From the NCBI GenBank assembly GCA_011319805.1, contig SJRY01000255.1, forward strand, positions 62,001-126,000: DNA of 64,000 nt, given 5' to 3'. The notes beneath the pieces are model-generated. The model was not told the DNA's origin. It saw nothing but the letters and a program-made list of their open reading frames with translations, and searched no databases. The translations under genes and the position numbers were made by a program. Shown piece after piece: positions 10,933 through 22,137 of this stretch; the stretch's first letter is position 1, and each line of letters starts with the position of its first letter. Origin of the DNA: Macrocybe gigantea (Eukaryota > Basidiomycota > Agaricomycetes > Agaricales > Callistosporiaceae).

Positions 10933-11920
10933 TCACAGACCTTCTATGTCGGCTTTCAGAGGCTAATTCCAATAGGCATGAAGAAAAAGGCAAAAGGGAA
11001 ACTTACAAATTGACTTGTTTTGTTTTCTGCAGCCATCATCTCGTTCAAGCAACGTGCAACGATCCCGACGCCTTCCTCGACCCTGGCCTTGTCTTCTCCA
11101 GCGACCCTCTCCATAAATCGACGGAACCTGTCCGGATGCCATTTGAGCTGCGCGCTGCGTATTCTCTCCTTCCGCGTTTGCCCCTGAGAGTGACCGGAGA
11201 TAACAGAAATCCCGCAATCGACGCTTGCGAAATGCTTTCCGTGTCTACCGGTCGTGAAACCAGAGGCCAAGGAATATTGACGAATCGAAGCGGCTCTGAG
11301 GATGCCTTGAGGTCGTCCCAGCGGCTCTCGTACGCGTTCCACGCGTCCAGAATCATTTTCTCTGACCTCGCCCGTTCTCGCATCTCCCACTCTCGGTATT
11401 CGGCCTCCATTCTGCTCCTTTCCTCCATGAATCGCCGTCTCTGTTCTTCCCGCCTATACTGAATTCTGGCTTCTATCCTTCGCATTTCTTCTTCTACCAT
11501 CCTAGCCTTCATCTTCTCCTTCTCCGCTGCCAGTCGCCTCGCCTGCTCCTCTTGCCGCACCCATCGCTCTGCCTCGAGCTCGTACGAGTATACAACCTCC
11601 TCCCACAATTTTCTCTCCACTCCGGCCCTCCATGGGGAACGTCGTCCGCCGTAAGATGTATTCCAGTACAGCTGTTGCTCGAGGATCCACTGCTCTGTCT
11701 TCCGATTGCGCTTGCTCAAGAGCTCCTGTTCGGAGACCCATGCATAGGTCTGCGCCATATGCTTCCATGGGCCCGCTCCATGATCTTCGTCCACGTCTGG
11801 ACGTCGAATCGTTGGTCTCCGATGAACGTCATGGATAGCGTCGCGATTTGGATGGCCATAACGGAGCGGATAGCCCTGAGGATCAGGCATCGGGCGATTG
11901 TGAGCATGCAAGGCAGCCAT
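10933..11920 (-). CDS. NF-kappa-B-inhibitor-like 1 (NFKBIL1)-type protein, one frameshift
   Basis: A long exon (11920-11007) and a final 30-bp exon (10962-10933) give about 315 residues. The middle is a highly charged coiled coil rich in Arg and Glu (residues about 90-190). The conserved C-terminal block reads AWNAYESRWD, FVNIPWPL, then QTRKERIRSAQLKWHPDRF and VEEGVGIVARCLNE. That block, with its J-domain-like HPD triplet, is what fungal NFKBIL1-type proteins share. The frame shifts near 11193, where one G appears to be missing between LLSP and the HSQGQ segment; on both sides the frame is clean. The human relative is nuclear and affects transcript processing; a similar role here is inference. 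The protein ends with LKADIEGL. Confidence 0.75.
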
Positions 11921-12414
11921 GACGTGATGAGGCAGACTTGTGATTATATCTCCTCGATAGGCTCAGCAAGTCGAAGACTGGCGGAGGCTGCCAATAAACT
12001 GAAGATTGTGGCTTGACTGCCTTGTCCATAGGATCAGATTTGCACATATATATGCACACCCTGAGGTGTAGGTCCAAGCACATTGATTCGGCGTGATCCC
12101 CATGCCAGTTGAAAGTCCCTCCCGAACAGATGGATGTTCTGCCTCATTGCAGACCTTGCCTGTCGCACTATCAGGTGGCGATTACAGGCGCACAACACGT
12201 TTCAGACAACGCCATCATAACCGCTTGCCACGTTCAAATGTCCTTTGATAAATAAGTGATAAGTGATATAATAAAGTTCGGTATGCTAATTTGAAGAACA
12301 AAAAGAGCTAGCGCATCTCTACAACAAAAGAGCGGAGGAAAAAGGATGTGTGCACGCCGTCCTGCTCAAGGACACCTGTAACAGCAAATCGGTCACGTGG
12401 AGGAAAATCCAGAA
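11921..12414. other. Intergenic region between the NFKBIL1-like and CK2 alpha genes
   Basis: This 494-bp stretch should contain the promoter of the NFKBIL1-like gene and the 3' flank of the kinase gene. No open frame here splices into a recognisable protein and no RNA gene or repeat was seen. Confidence 0.5.
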
Positions 12415-13916
12415 TCACTGATTGATTCTCCCTTCGTCAACATCGCCTCGAGGCGCACTGAATCTGTCGCGTGCGGCGCCCCTGCCTGAGCTACACGATT
12501 AGAAAAGGTAAATGGAAGGGTGCTCACTGAAAAACACATGGGCTTGTGCTTCCCGTGCTGTCAGTCGTTCGTGGTGGTCATATTTGAGTAATCTGTCAAG
12601 AAGGTCCATTGCTTCGGTCGAGGCCAAAGAAAGTGTTTCTGGCGTGATGAATCGTGACCAGGGTAATTTGGCATAACTGAAAGATTGATGGTTTCGTTCA
12701 CAACATCAGAAAAGACACGTTGGATCACGACGAACTTTGTTAGCAGTGCATCGCGGTCTGTTTCAAAGTGAATGCTGTATTTCTTGAGATAGGTATCGAA
12801 TTCATCTGTTCCCAGAGTCTTCAGAATTCTCAGCAATTGATCAGTGTTGTCGATGCCACGAAAAAAGTGTTCCCGCCGAAATATCTGAAACAGCAGCAGA
12901 AGAGAATTCATCGCGTGCGAAGCAGGGTAGGAGTTAAGGCGTACATACCATTGACGCGAACATGCACCCCACACTCCACATATCAAGGCTGTAATCATAT
13001 TGTTTATACCCGACTAGAAGTTCAGGAGCTTTATAGTATCGAGATCCAACGCGAATGTGATAGTCCGTCCCTGAGTGGTAGAATTCGGCCAAGCCCCAAT
13101 CGATCAATCTCAGCTAAGGAATGTCGTGAGCTGTCGCTCGGATTAAGCGTCGAGGGACATACCTTTCTATGCTGATGGTCGAACATGACATTGCCTGGTT
13201 TGACATCGCGATGCATGATTCCATGGCTATGAACAAAATCCAAGGCCTATGGCCGACATCAGCCTAACGAAAGCATGCAGATTTCACGAAGACATACTTT
13301 GAGTAATTGGAAAGTATAATGTTTAATATCCGCCTCTGTCAGACGCGGAAACAACTGCTTCCATTCAACGTTGTCCACATACTCCATAACCAAACTGTGA
13401 TATCGTCCCGATGCTGGAGACGAAGCATCAACACAATGAACACACGCTAATGCAAACATGGGACGGACGCCTGGGATGGGCGATAGAAGTGGAACAACAT
13501 ACGATCTTGGACAACGTCCAGAAGCGCCACGATGTTGGGACCACCGCTTAGATTGCGCAGAACTTTAATCTCGCGTTTAATTTTCTTGGCTGCAACAGGC
13601 TTCAACACTTTGATGACACATCGTTCGTGGTTAACCATATCAAGGCCTTCAAACACCTGGAAAATGTGAAAAGGGCAAGGGTGAGGTGCGTGCCGATAGG
13701 CAAGAGATGGCTGAGCTAAATGTTCACCTCGGAGTACTTTCCTCCGCCGAGACGCCGAGTAATCTCATATCTTTCGGGATCACTCCAATCGATGTTAAAG
13801 TTCTCTTTGAGAAGGCATCAGTTGACGCTGCACGACGAAGCAAAGGCGGTGTCCTTACCATAGTCATACCAAGACGGGCCGAAAGCCGCGTTAACGTCGG
13901 AATAGACGCGGGACAT
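12415..13916 (-). CDS. CKA1: Casein kinase 2, catalytic subunit alpha
   Basis: Nine exons (13916-13859, 13804-13728, 13656-13503, 13413-13298, 13246-13163, 13113-12949, 12884-12736, 12676-12528, 12485-12415) join in phase without any break. The protein opens MSRVYSDVN and shows the glycine loop [11 protein letters not shown], the CK2 basic cluster [15 protein letters not shown], catalytic HRDVKPGNV, the CK2-specific DWG in place of DFG ([13 protein letters not shown]), and the GCMFASM substrate-binding region. CK2 alpha is a constitutively active Ser/Thr kinase of the nucleus and cytosol acting on acidic sites, usually with regulatory beta subunits. The last exon is a short basic tail; if the final intron were retained the protein would end a few residues after VFFS instead. 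Full length is about 340 residues, as expected. Confidence 0.95.
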
Positions 13917-14344
13917 TTGCTACGAGGTATTAGGCCTAGATCTGGTCTCTGTGTGCGGTCAGCTCTGCTGGTCCATCGAGGAGGATGGGAGGAGCGTTGG
14001 AGATGTGCTCTGCGATGGCCATCAATTAAATTCAAATTTGTTGCTCGGCTGTCACACGTGACGTCAAAGTTCTGATATGCAATTCCGATAACTACAACGC
14101 CATACTTATACTACATATGTAACCGCGGTTCGACAACAAAGAAACGAACGAAAGAAAATAATGACAGTGAGCATGATGATATTGGACACATGTTAGTAAT
14201 TAGTGCGAGGGAAATGCTAGATGCTGTTTCACGAGACAGAAAACCGACGAACTGACGGACTAAATTAGCATCCCGCGACTGTCCTGTAGAACAGCAGCCA
14301 CTTACTAAATAGCAAAAAAAAATCATGTTAGTCGTCAGCCGAGG
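13917..14344. other. Promoter region of CK2 alpha and 3' flank of the Sec7 gene
   Basis: This 428-bp stretch lies upstream of the kinase start and downstream of the Sec7-gene stop. It holds AT-rich sequence and no supportable gene. Confidence 0.5.
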
Positions 14345-17300
14345 CTATGAGTTGCCATAAACCTCCTGTTCAACGATTCCGATCTGAAGCTGTAGCAGGA
14401 CGGGAACAATCGAACTATTATGCTGGCACTGGAGCTCCAGTTCCCTAAAAGACCAGGACGGTCCATCTGACCGACCTGACTGGTCTGGGTCGCGGTCTGC
14501 ATCTGCATCGACGCCTTCCGAAATGGCGTTGCTGATGGATGAATTGAGATCAAGTTCGTTTCTGCCTGCCCCATGACGATGGTAGATCCTACTGCGGGAT
14601 TTCGAGCGCACGTGCAATGGCGTAATGGCGTACCCGTTGAGTCCATTACCCACTGGACTATTCGGGACATGTCCGTTGTTTCGCCGTCGTCTGGAATCCA
14701 GGGGCGGAGGCACGGAACTGGGGCCCATAAGTGTTTCTTGCAGAACTCTGAACGCCAGGGATTCTGCTGCCCGGTGCACCTTGGACGCACTCGGTGGCAC
14801 TCGGGGAGCCGACATGGCAGTATCAATCTGCTGCTTTAACGACACCACCCACTGATGCCGAACGATCGAATCGTCGACGCCGAACATGTACCGCCGTTTG
14901 GCACCGCTTTGGTCCAAGAATGCCAGCTGGAACGTGTAGCGCATGAAGGCACGCTCGACTGTCAGAGTGTTGCACAGCGGCAAGCCAGAGTACTTGAGGG
15001 CATTGGGTCCTGCACGGCGCATGATGACCGACTTTGCACCAAGGGAGCTGCCTATGACCCGGAAGGATGCCTCCGTTGACTTCGCGAAGCTTAATGTGGG
15101 TGGGTCAAAGGCCAGATCTTGGCCATACAGCTCAATGTGAGATTAGGATCGGGCTGCGGTATGCGGAGTATGATGGGCTCTGATTGGATCTTGTACGTTA
15201 ATCGAGCAGGAACCTGTCGCTTGATAGTAATCGGGATATCCGCTGCGCTGCTTGGTGTGACAGTACGAGCTTGCGATAGCCGTTCCTGCCTTACGGAATC
15301 GTAGATATCCTCCAACAGCTCGTCGGGGACGGAACCTCTCACGTCATACCGCCGAAACGCGTCGACAAAAATTCGCCCTGTAATATCTTGCACCGGGTCA
15401 CCGGTTGGTCCAGGCTCTTGAGCAATGCCTCCATGCAGCAACTCATTCAACTGCACATAGCCCGCACAAGCCGGAATGCTACGTCCTTGTCGAATGCCAC
15501 GAACCGAGCGTTGGCCTCGTACCACCGACTAGCGAACGAGTCGAGGAGATACTCGAGGCAGTGGGCATTATGCGAAGACCTCTGCGGGATGTTAATGGAA
15601 AGGAGAAACACTCGCAGAGCTCGATCTATCCGCAACCCGACAAATCCGAAGCTATCCAGGTATGCCTTCAAAGCTGACTTGTACCTAGAAGACCGCCTAG
15701 AGAGGTGCTCGCCAAGCTGAGCTCTGTCCAGCTCAAAGAGATTGAACATTAATTGACCAAGAAGGGCAGGGTCGTCCGCCAGCCCAGCCTTTGAGTACAA
15801 GTTAGAAATTGCACGGTCTGCGTCCTTTGGGAAATCTCGGATAAAAGCTTGGAGGATAGGGGAGCGCTGACCGGATGCCCCGAGCGCTTTTGCTTGTGGC
15901 CCCATCCGCTCAGGACTGAAACGTAGCTGATGCAAAGGAACAACGCTCTTGACAACAAATTTCCTATCTCGAAGGCTGTGCTTGACAAGATCCGTGGAGT
16001 CCTGATCTTGGAAAACCGGTTTTGCGATGACGAGGATATCGCTGAAAAGTAACAGGAACCGATCTTTAACAGTGTGCGGATTGACGACCTGAAGCACAGG
16101 CGATGACAGAAGCAGTTTACGGGAAGGCTCGTCGATAATTGGTGCCCAAACGGGCGATTTCAAGCTGCGCAGATTTTCGTCGAGGCGCTCTAGGACAAAA
16201 GCGCCCTGAGGTCTGGCGTGACTAGCCGATTCATGTGACGATGTCGAGGAAGACGACTCGGATGTTGAGTGAGCGGGGTAGTCACTTGTCGAGGAGGAAG
16301 GATCAGGAGTGACCGACGAGAGTTGCTCTGTCTGAGAGTGCAGTGCAGTAGAGGCATCGTTAAAGTATTGAATCGGCTTCTCTCCATGGAGATCGGACAG
16401 AGGAGCAACCTTTTTAGCTTTCGGGGTCTTCTCCGTGTCTGTCAAGTCGGACCGCGGGGGAACGGAGCTATTCGTTGACGACTCTTCTCGTAAGATCTCC
16501 TTCGATTCAGAGGTTCCAGATGAATGATGAAACGAGGATGCATCCCCATTCGTGCTAGTAGCGCTTGTGGGTGTCAAACCTAAGTCTTCCCAGTCTGCAC
16601 CAAGCTCTGCATCCTTGCGCTTCAGGAGATCAGAAAGGGAGGGCTTCTTCTTTGTGATTTGCGGTGGTCGGATCTCGACAGCAGGAATAGAGGAAGTAGG
16701 GGTAGGAATAGACGACGTACTCTGCGATGAGAAAATCTTTTTGTTGTTCTTGCTCAACCACTGCTTAACACCTGGCAAGGTCATCGGCAGTTTGAGATTC
16801 AGAGAGCTTCCGTTGGGCGTCGGAGTTGATGGTGTAATGGGGGTAAAGGTTGCGTTAGTGGAAGGAGCTGAGGAGATCGCGTTGAATTTAGTGACTAAAC
16901 GAGTGTCGGAGGCTTGGTGTGACAGCTTCCTGTCTCTCGGAAGCTCAGAGGAATGAGCATTAGAGGATGTAGCTGATAATGGAGGCTGATCATTGTCGTT
17001 ATTACCCAGCATGATATCCGGACTCGATACGGAAGCAGTGGGTATCCCCTTGGAACGTTTCAAATCCTCCTCCAACTTTTTCATACCAGGGAACGGGAAA
17101 AGCTTCGCGTTCTGATACTTTGAAAGATCTGCTGAAGAAGCAGGAGGGATGGGAGACGTTCCTCCCGCAGCGGGGATGTGAGGTGCCAAAGAAAGTATCG
17201 ACGCGGAAGCGGAAGGACTTTGCATCGGGTATTGCTGCTGTTGCTGGGCAAGGGTAACACTCGTGTCGCCCTTGTCCGTCTTTGCGCTGTTGAGACTAGC

Positions 17301-19399
17301 TCCACTCTCCCTGCTGACGCTGGAATGGCGCTCGCGGTTGACTATGCTATTCGTACGAGAACGACGACCACTACTCGAGTTCGAGCGAGAAAACGCGCCC
17401 TTGACCTTTTCCCATGCGGAGGTTAGATCGCCACTGCGTTTCGTGGATGAGTCCCCATTCGCCTCCCAATCGGGAAATTCTCCTGCCAACGGAGAGCGTG
17501 AGGCAACGGAGAGTCTGGCTGGATACGTTTGGGGAGAACTAGACCCATCGCTGACACGGATGGTGGATGCTGGATTTGACAAGGGAGTGACGGAGGATGA
17601 CAATGAGGCAGATGGAGCGGTCGGTTCAGGCGATGTTTCCGATTCTAACATCAAGCTCTTCGAATCAGACGACACTCTGGGAGATGTATCATCAAGAGCT
17701 TCGTTCTCCGGGGCGGAAGAAGATCCGCGCGACGGAGAATCTTCGTATTCTGCCTCTTCAGCTGCGTCCGCACTGTCTTCGTCGTCTTCGTCAATCGGCA
17801 TTCGGATCTCAGGGACTACAAAAATCAGACAGAGCCGGATATTGAGAAAACTCCTGAGAAGCGGTACGTACCAAGGGAAGCAACCCAGCTAATTTCACGT
17901 TCAGAGGGCTCCTGGTAGGGTGTCCGAGTCCGGAATGTGTCAGCAGGATACAGAACTTGTTCATCGTCATCCCTCGCCAGGACTTCCTTTGAAGGAGTAG
18001 CAAACGGACTGATGGGGAAAGGATCCTTTCCTGGCACTGAGCGGTCACTCAGGAAAACAGGGACCGTGACGCCAGGCTGCGATGCAGCAGAATCCGTGGA
18101 CATATGTGACGGTGCATCTGATATATGAGGGATGCGTAAACCAGAAGCAGGATGGCTACGTTGAGATGGCGGAGGAAGCCCTGAATGTGCCTGTGGCGAA
18201 TAGCTGTCTTCTCCCTCGTCGGAATCGTCGGAATCTTCCGACTCTTCCACAACGACGCTCCTCCGCCGCACAGTCTCTGGTCTATCGGGTTCGGTTGACT
18301 TAGAGTCCTCCGATACCTGTTGAGGCATGGCTTCGGGATTAAAGTCCTGTGAAGGAATGTTCGAGGCTTGGAATGGAGTAGTGGATTGAGCGCGGAGTTC
18401 GGCGTAGGCGTCTGCCGAAATCGGAAGAGGTGTAGGAGGTACGATCGGCGTGTTGGCAGAGTTTGACGAAAACTCGAAATCCGAAGCCGCTGTGTTTGCA
18501 GTTGCATTTTGAGAGCCTCTACGTGACCGACGACGCCGGCGCTTTCCTTGAGGGCCAGCTTCTTCCCCGTTTGCATTGGCAGACTCTCCTTCGGTCTCCT
18601 TCGTGACTCTAGTACCCAACCGACTGAACATCAACTGCCGAGCAGCGACCCGCTCGCCCCGGCTACAGTATTGTTGCGACTGAGCTTGGAAGCTAAATTG
18701 GATGGCGTGGGTGATAACAAGGGATCATAACCTTCTGTCCCCCCTGTAAGCTTATGCATCGCCAACATCCTATTTGCTGCGCTTCCTCCGGCGCTATTTG
18801 AGCGGAAGAGACCTCTCTGCAGGGCCTCCAAAGTCGGCAATAGGGGCGTAGGTGGTGATGTCCCAGGAAAGAGCATAGGTGAATCCGAGGAGTTTGGAGT
18901 AGGCGATCGAAGAAGTCGTGATCGTTGGAGTTCCACCAGCTGCGCCGGTATGGGCGATAATAGCGGCGTCATGGCACGTAAGGCTACATCTGGAGGGAGA
19001 AAGACGACGGGGCCCTCGTCGGGAGAAGAGTCTTCTGTGGCGGGGGTACGGGGGTAGATGATTGTGGGGACCTGGTTTTTGTTTTGAGATCTTTGGAACC
19101 CCTGGAACGGGAGCGTGAGCGCGAACGGCGTTTGGTACGTGTTGTGGGACTGGCAGAGACCGCCCGCTCGGGCTGTTCTAGCACGGGCTCTGGCTCGACG
19201 GTATCCTGCACAACTTCTTCTGGGACAGGTGACTCGTCCTTCTTCTCGTCGTCGGTGGAGGCCTTCTCTCCTTCGCTGACTGCCTCGATATGCATTGGTG
19301 GTCTTCGGCCGTCCTTCATACGAGGAAGAGAGGCGGCGCGTTTGAGTTTGGCAACGGCATCATCCGCTGCTCAGCTCTAGAGTACTGATCTTGATCCAT
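14345..19399 (-). CDS. Large PH and Sec7 domain protein (Arf-GEF-like), several frameshifts
   Basis: The start is the ATG at 19399, and the only clear intron lies at 17871-17816. The protein is about 1650 residues. The first two thirds are disordered and rich in Ser and Pro, with a basic SR patch (SRSRSRSRG), the block FLPPDVALRAMTPLLSPIP and a serine-rich stretch. A PH-like segment follows (WAPIIDEPSRKLLL, DRFLLLFSDILVIAKP), then a Sec7 domain (FPKDADRAISNLYSK, VQLNELLHGGIA, SVPDELLEDIYDSV) and a C-terminal PH-like part (RYTFQLAFLDQSG). Sec7 domains exchange GDP for GTP on Arf GTPases in membrane traffic. One base seems missing at about 15137, 15455, 18655, 19045 and 19367. The loop where Sec7 carries its catalytic Glu reads NIPQRSSH, without a glutamate. 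The full-length model is inference; the domain calls are firm. Confidence 0.82.
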
Positions 19400-20577
19400 G
19401 GCGATGAGAAGCCGAATGGACTAGTGGAACTGCGTACCGCCAGACGGGACGCGATGAGTGTCAGTGTGCGAGGGCTATGGAAACGACGGACCTTGTGTAT
19501 TGCCTGGTGATGACCAGGGATGATAAAGAAAGAGGGAAATGCAGACTGTGTTGGAAAAGAGAGTTGGAAACAAGTGAGTCGTTGGAGAGCTTCGGCTAAG
19601 GGTAAATGAATCCAAAGTTGGTGGACTTGGAAAAGTGTTTGTGGCGAAAAAAGACCGGGCACGTGCTCTGATTTGCCTCCGCCCGATAAGATGTGCTCAA
19701 TCATCCCATCAAACTCACCTCCTCCTCGAGGTACTCACTTGCACCCAAAAACTTTCCTTCCCCGCTTTCATCATGCGCACAATCAACGTGTTCTGTTTCT
19801 CCCAATAAGACCCATTTTTTACCCCGTCCATTCCATCGATAACACACGCCGTTCTGTTGCTTAGACAAAATGCCTCCGTGCCCTCCATGAATGTTGCCGT
19901 TCCCTCCCTCCATCCGCACCCTGTCCGTGCCTTCTTGAACGCGGCGGAGCCGAGAAATGAACTCAACCTTGTTCGACACTGACGAAACCTCCCAGACCCT
20001 TTGACATGGGTTCGGAGCGTTCAGCTTCTCATTCCAGCATATGGGAAACTGGGACGCTTAACGGCCTCGCTGTCACTGTTCCTCACGGCAAGAACACGCA
20101 CTTCTCTGCTTCCCTGGCTGGCGCTCACGCCTGGCCAAGAACCGCTGATAGCTACTCTCGTTGACATCTGTTGTCGTTTAGACGCGAACACTGCCCTGTA
20201 TGTGCCACAGCCCCATGTTAAAGATCTGCGCGGACACGCTGCTGTGGCGCTGGACTCTCATAGTGTTTATGAGATGCAAATGACGTGACCGACCCCGGTC
20301 GGGGTCCTCGGTCTCGCTGTTTCAACATTGCCTTCGGCCAACAAGCACGCTGCCACCTTGCTGAGCTGTCCTCCTTTAGCAACTATGGACGCCCGGGTCA
20401 CAATATGAACGCCGTTTTTGGCCTCTTCATGCTTCATTCTGCAAAAGACTTCACACAACGTTCTAACTTGGTTTATCTTAGACGACAAGGCAGTTCGGTC
20501 TGTCAGCTGGCATTTTCTTGTTCTACAGATCAGGTTCGTGTTGTTATATCAATTTACGTTACGGTAGACATGAGTCA
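19400..20577. other. 1.2-kb intergenic region
   Basis: This should be the upstream region of the Sec7 gene (minus strand) and the 3' flank of the flavin reductase-like gene. Several short open frames occur on both strands, none with a family signature or consistent splice partners. A long 5' UTR would be unsurprising for so large a gene. Confidence 0.5.
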
Positions 20578-21807
20578 CTAATCTTTCGCCTTCTCCAAAC
20601 TTTCGTACTCCTGGGCAACATCTGGCCATGCGGGGCGCGGCAGGTCGAATGCGTCTAGAAGCCGACCGTATGTTTGGCTTCCCAGACGCGAGATGGGCCG
20701 CAGCTTGCTTGGATCGATGCCGTTCTTAGCCTCGTTGAGGACGGATTCTCTGACATGAACTCTCCGAACGAGGCCCAGCACCATCGTCGCGGTGACTTCC
20801 GTCGAATCCGGTGGGGAGATGTCCTGATAGCTGTACAACTGCACACAGAACGCATGGAATTGCTGAATATGGAAATATCGTACTCGGATGCATGAGAATC
20901 ACCTCGCATTCGAAGCTCGCGGCACTCTCCTTTACATACGCAGGTCTAACGTCAGTCTAGCAAAAAAAAAAATAGAACGCTCCGTGAATAACAATACGTG
21001 TAGATCAGCGCGATCTTTTCCTCACGCTTGGAACCATGGTCAGGCCGCTCAACGTCCACTCGTTCATGTCGGCAGGTGACTCGACAGAAGTCGCATTTGA
21101 CGCTTCAAGAAAGGCTTCGCTAATGATGTTCACGGTGAACTGTTTGGTGGCGATGATGTTCTCTCGGGTATCTTTCGGCCGCGAGGGAGAAAGCCTGAAC
21201 GAGACACTGACAAGCGGAGGATGGTGCGAAACCTATGACACACAAGGTCACTAATGTATTAAATGCGTCCGATTAAAAAAATGCTCACCATGGAGAAATA
21301 ACTGCGGGTCTATAGTTTTAGCGTCGACTCCCATGGCCCGCGCCGCACATCAGCACACTACATCAGAGAACGCACCTGAATGGCGCCAGATTGGGCACAC
21401 CATCAGATGATAAAGAAGACACGAAGGCGATCGGACGAGGAACGATGGCACTCGTGAGAAGCCGGTAGGCGTCGCTGTGAAGAAAGAAAGCAGAAAAACG
21501 GCCTGCGTCACTCGTGCTGCGTTTGTTTTATTCAGGAGTCGTGCTGTTACCTGGGCGCGGTGATGCTCAAGTCCCACGTTTTGCGCGGTTTGTCGCCGTC
21601 TTCTCGCCAGGCCTGTTCCTGAGGCGAGACCCCTGTGCCGTACTTCCAACCGGGGCACGGCGGTTGGGTGAGCGTGAGCCTCCGGGTGCTGTCGAAGGGC
21701 GGTCTAGCAGCCATTTCAGCGAGTCGCGCGGCTCTGGTGGACTTGAACCGGACAAGATAAGAGGCAGCAGTCAAGGGGCGTTTGGCGATGCCAAGGAGCT
21801 TAAGCAT
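20578..21807 (-). CDS. Flavin reductase-like (FMN-binding split-barrel) protein
   Basis: Six exons (21807-21551, 21474-21376, 21301-21289, 21232-21026, 20956-20903, 20838-20578) join in phase to 296 residues. Exon 3 is only 13 nt (encoding YFSM) but is required by family sequence and phase. Motifs are YRLLTSAIVPRPIAFVSS, NLAPFSYFSM, HHPPLVSVSF, KDTRENI and FTVNIISE, typical of the flavin reductase-like domain found in FMN-binding reductases of the DIM6/NTAB group. Such proteins bind FMN and reduce it with NAD(P)H or supply reduced flavin to monooxygenases; the partner here is unknown. The N-terminal 25 residues are basic and could be a mitochondrial presequence. The upstream gap of 330 bp is shared head-to-head with the alcohol dehydrogenase gene, which suggests joint regulation. 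Confidence 0.87.
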
Positions 21808-22137
21808 GACATATATATGGCAACAGCAGGGCGGATTTGTGTGCTGGCGCTGACTGATCTGATAATTTTTAAGGCATACACGCTCATCCTGATTGGCTGC
21901 GCAGAGATCAAACGTTCGTGAGAGCTCAGTCCCCGGAGCAGTCGCGGACGACCGAATTGCGCTCTCCCGGAGAGGTCCATGGGAGGACGACGGGAAGAAG
22001 ATGACCAGCGAATTTGAATAACGGTTGATCACACTACATACCTTGAACGTCGCGCGTCATAAGACCATGTCTGTCTGGTCATTATAAAGCAGATGCAGAG
22101 ATAATCCTGATGATGTGCTCCAACCCTCGTCTGGAAA
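21808..22137. promoter_or_regulatory. Shared divergent promoter region
   Basis: The starts of the flavin reductase-like gene (minus) and the iron-containing dehydrogenase gene (plus) face away from each other across 330 bp. The region contains the AT-rich elements expected of a bidirectional promoter. No specific factor site was identified. Confidence 0.45.

Noticed and set aside
17263..17892. A 209-codon plus-strand frame
   Set aside because: It is antisense to the Ser-rich coding exon of the Sec7 gene. Low-complexity Ser codons give long open antisense frames, and the sequence has no family motif.
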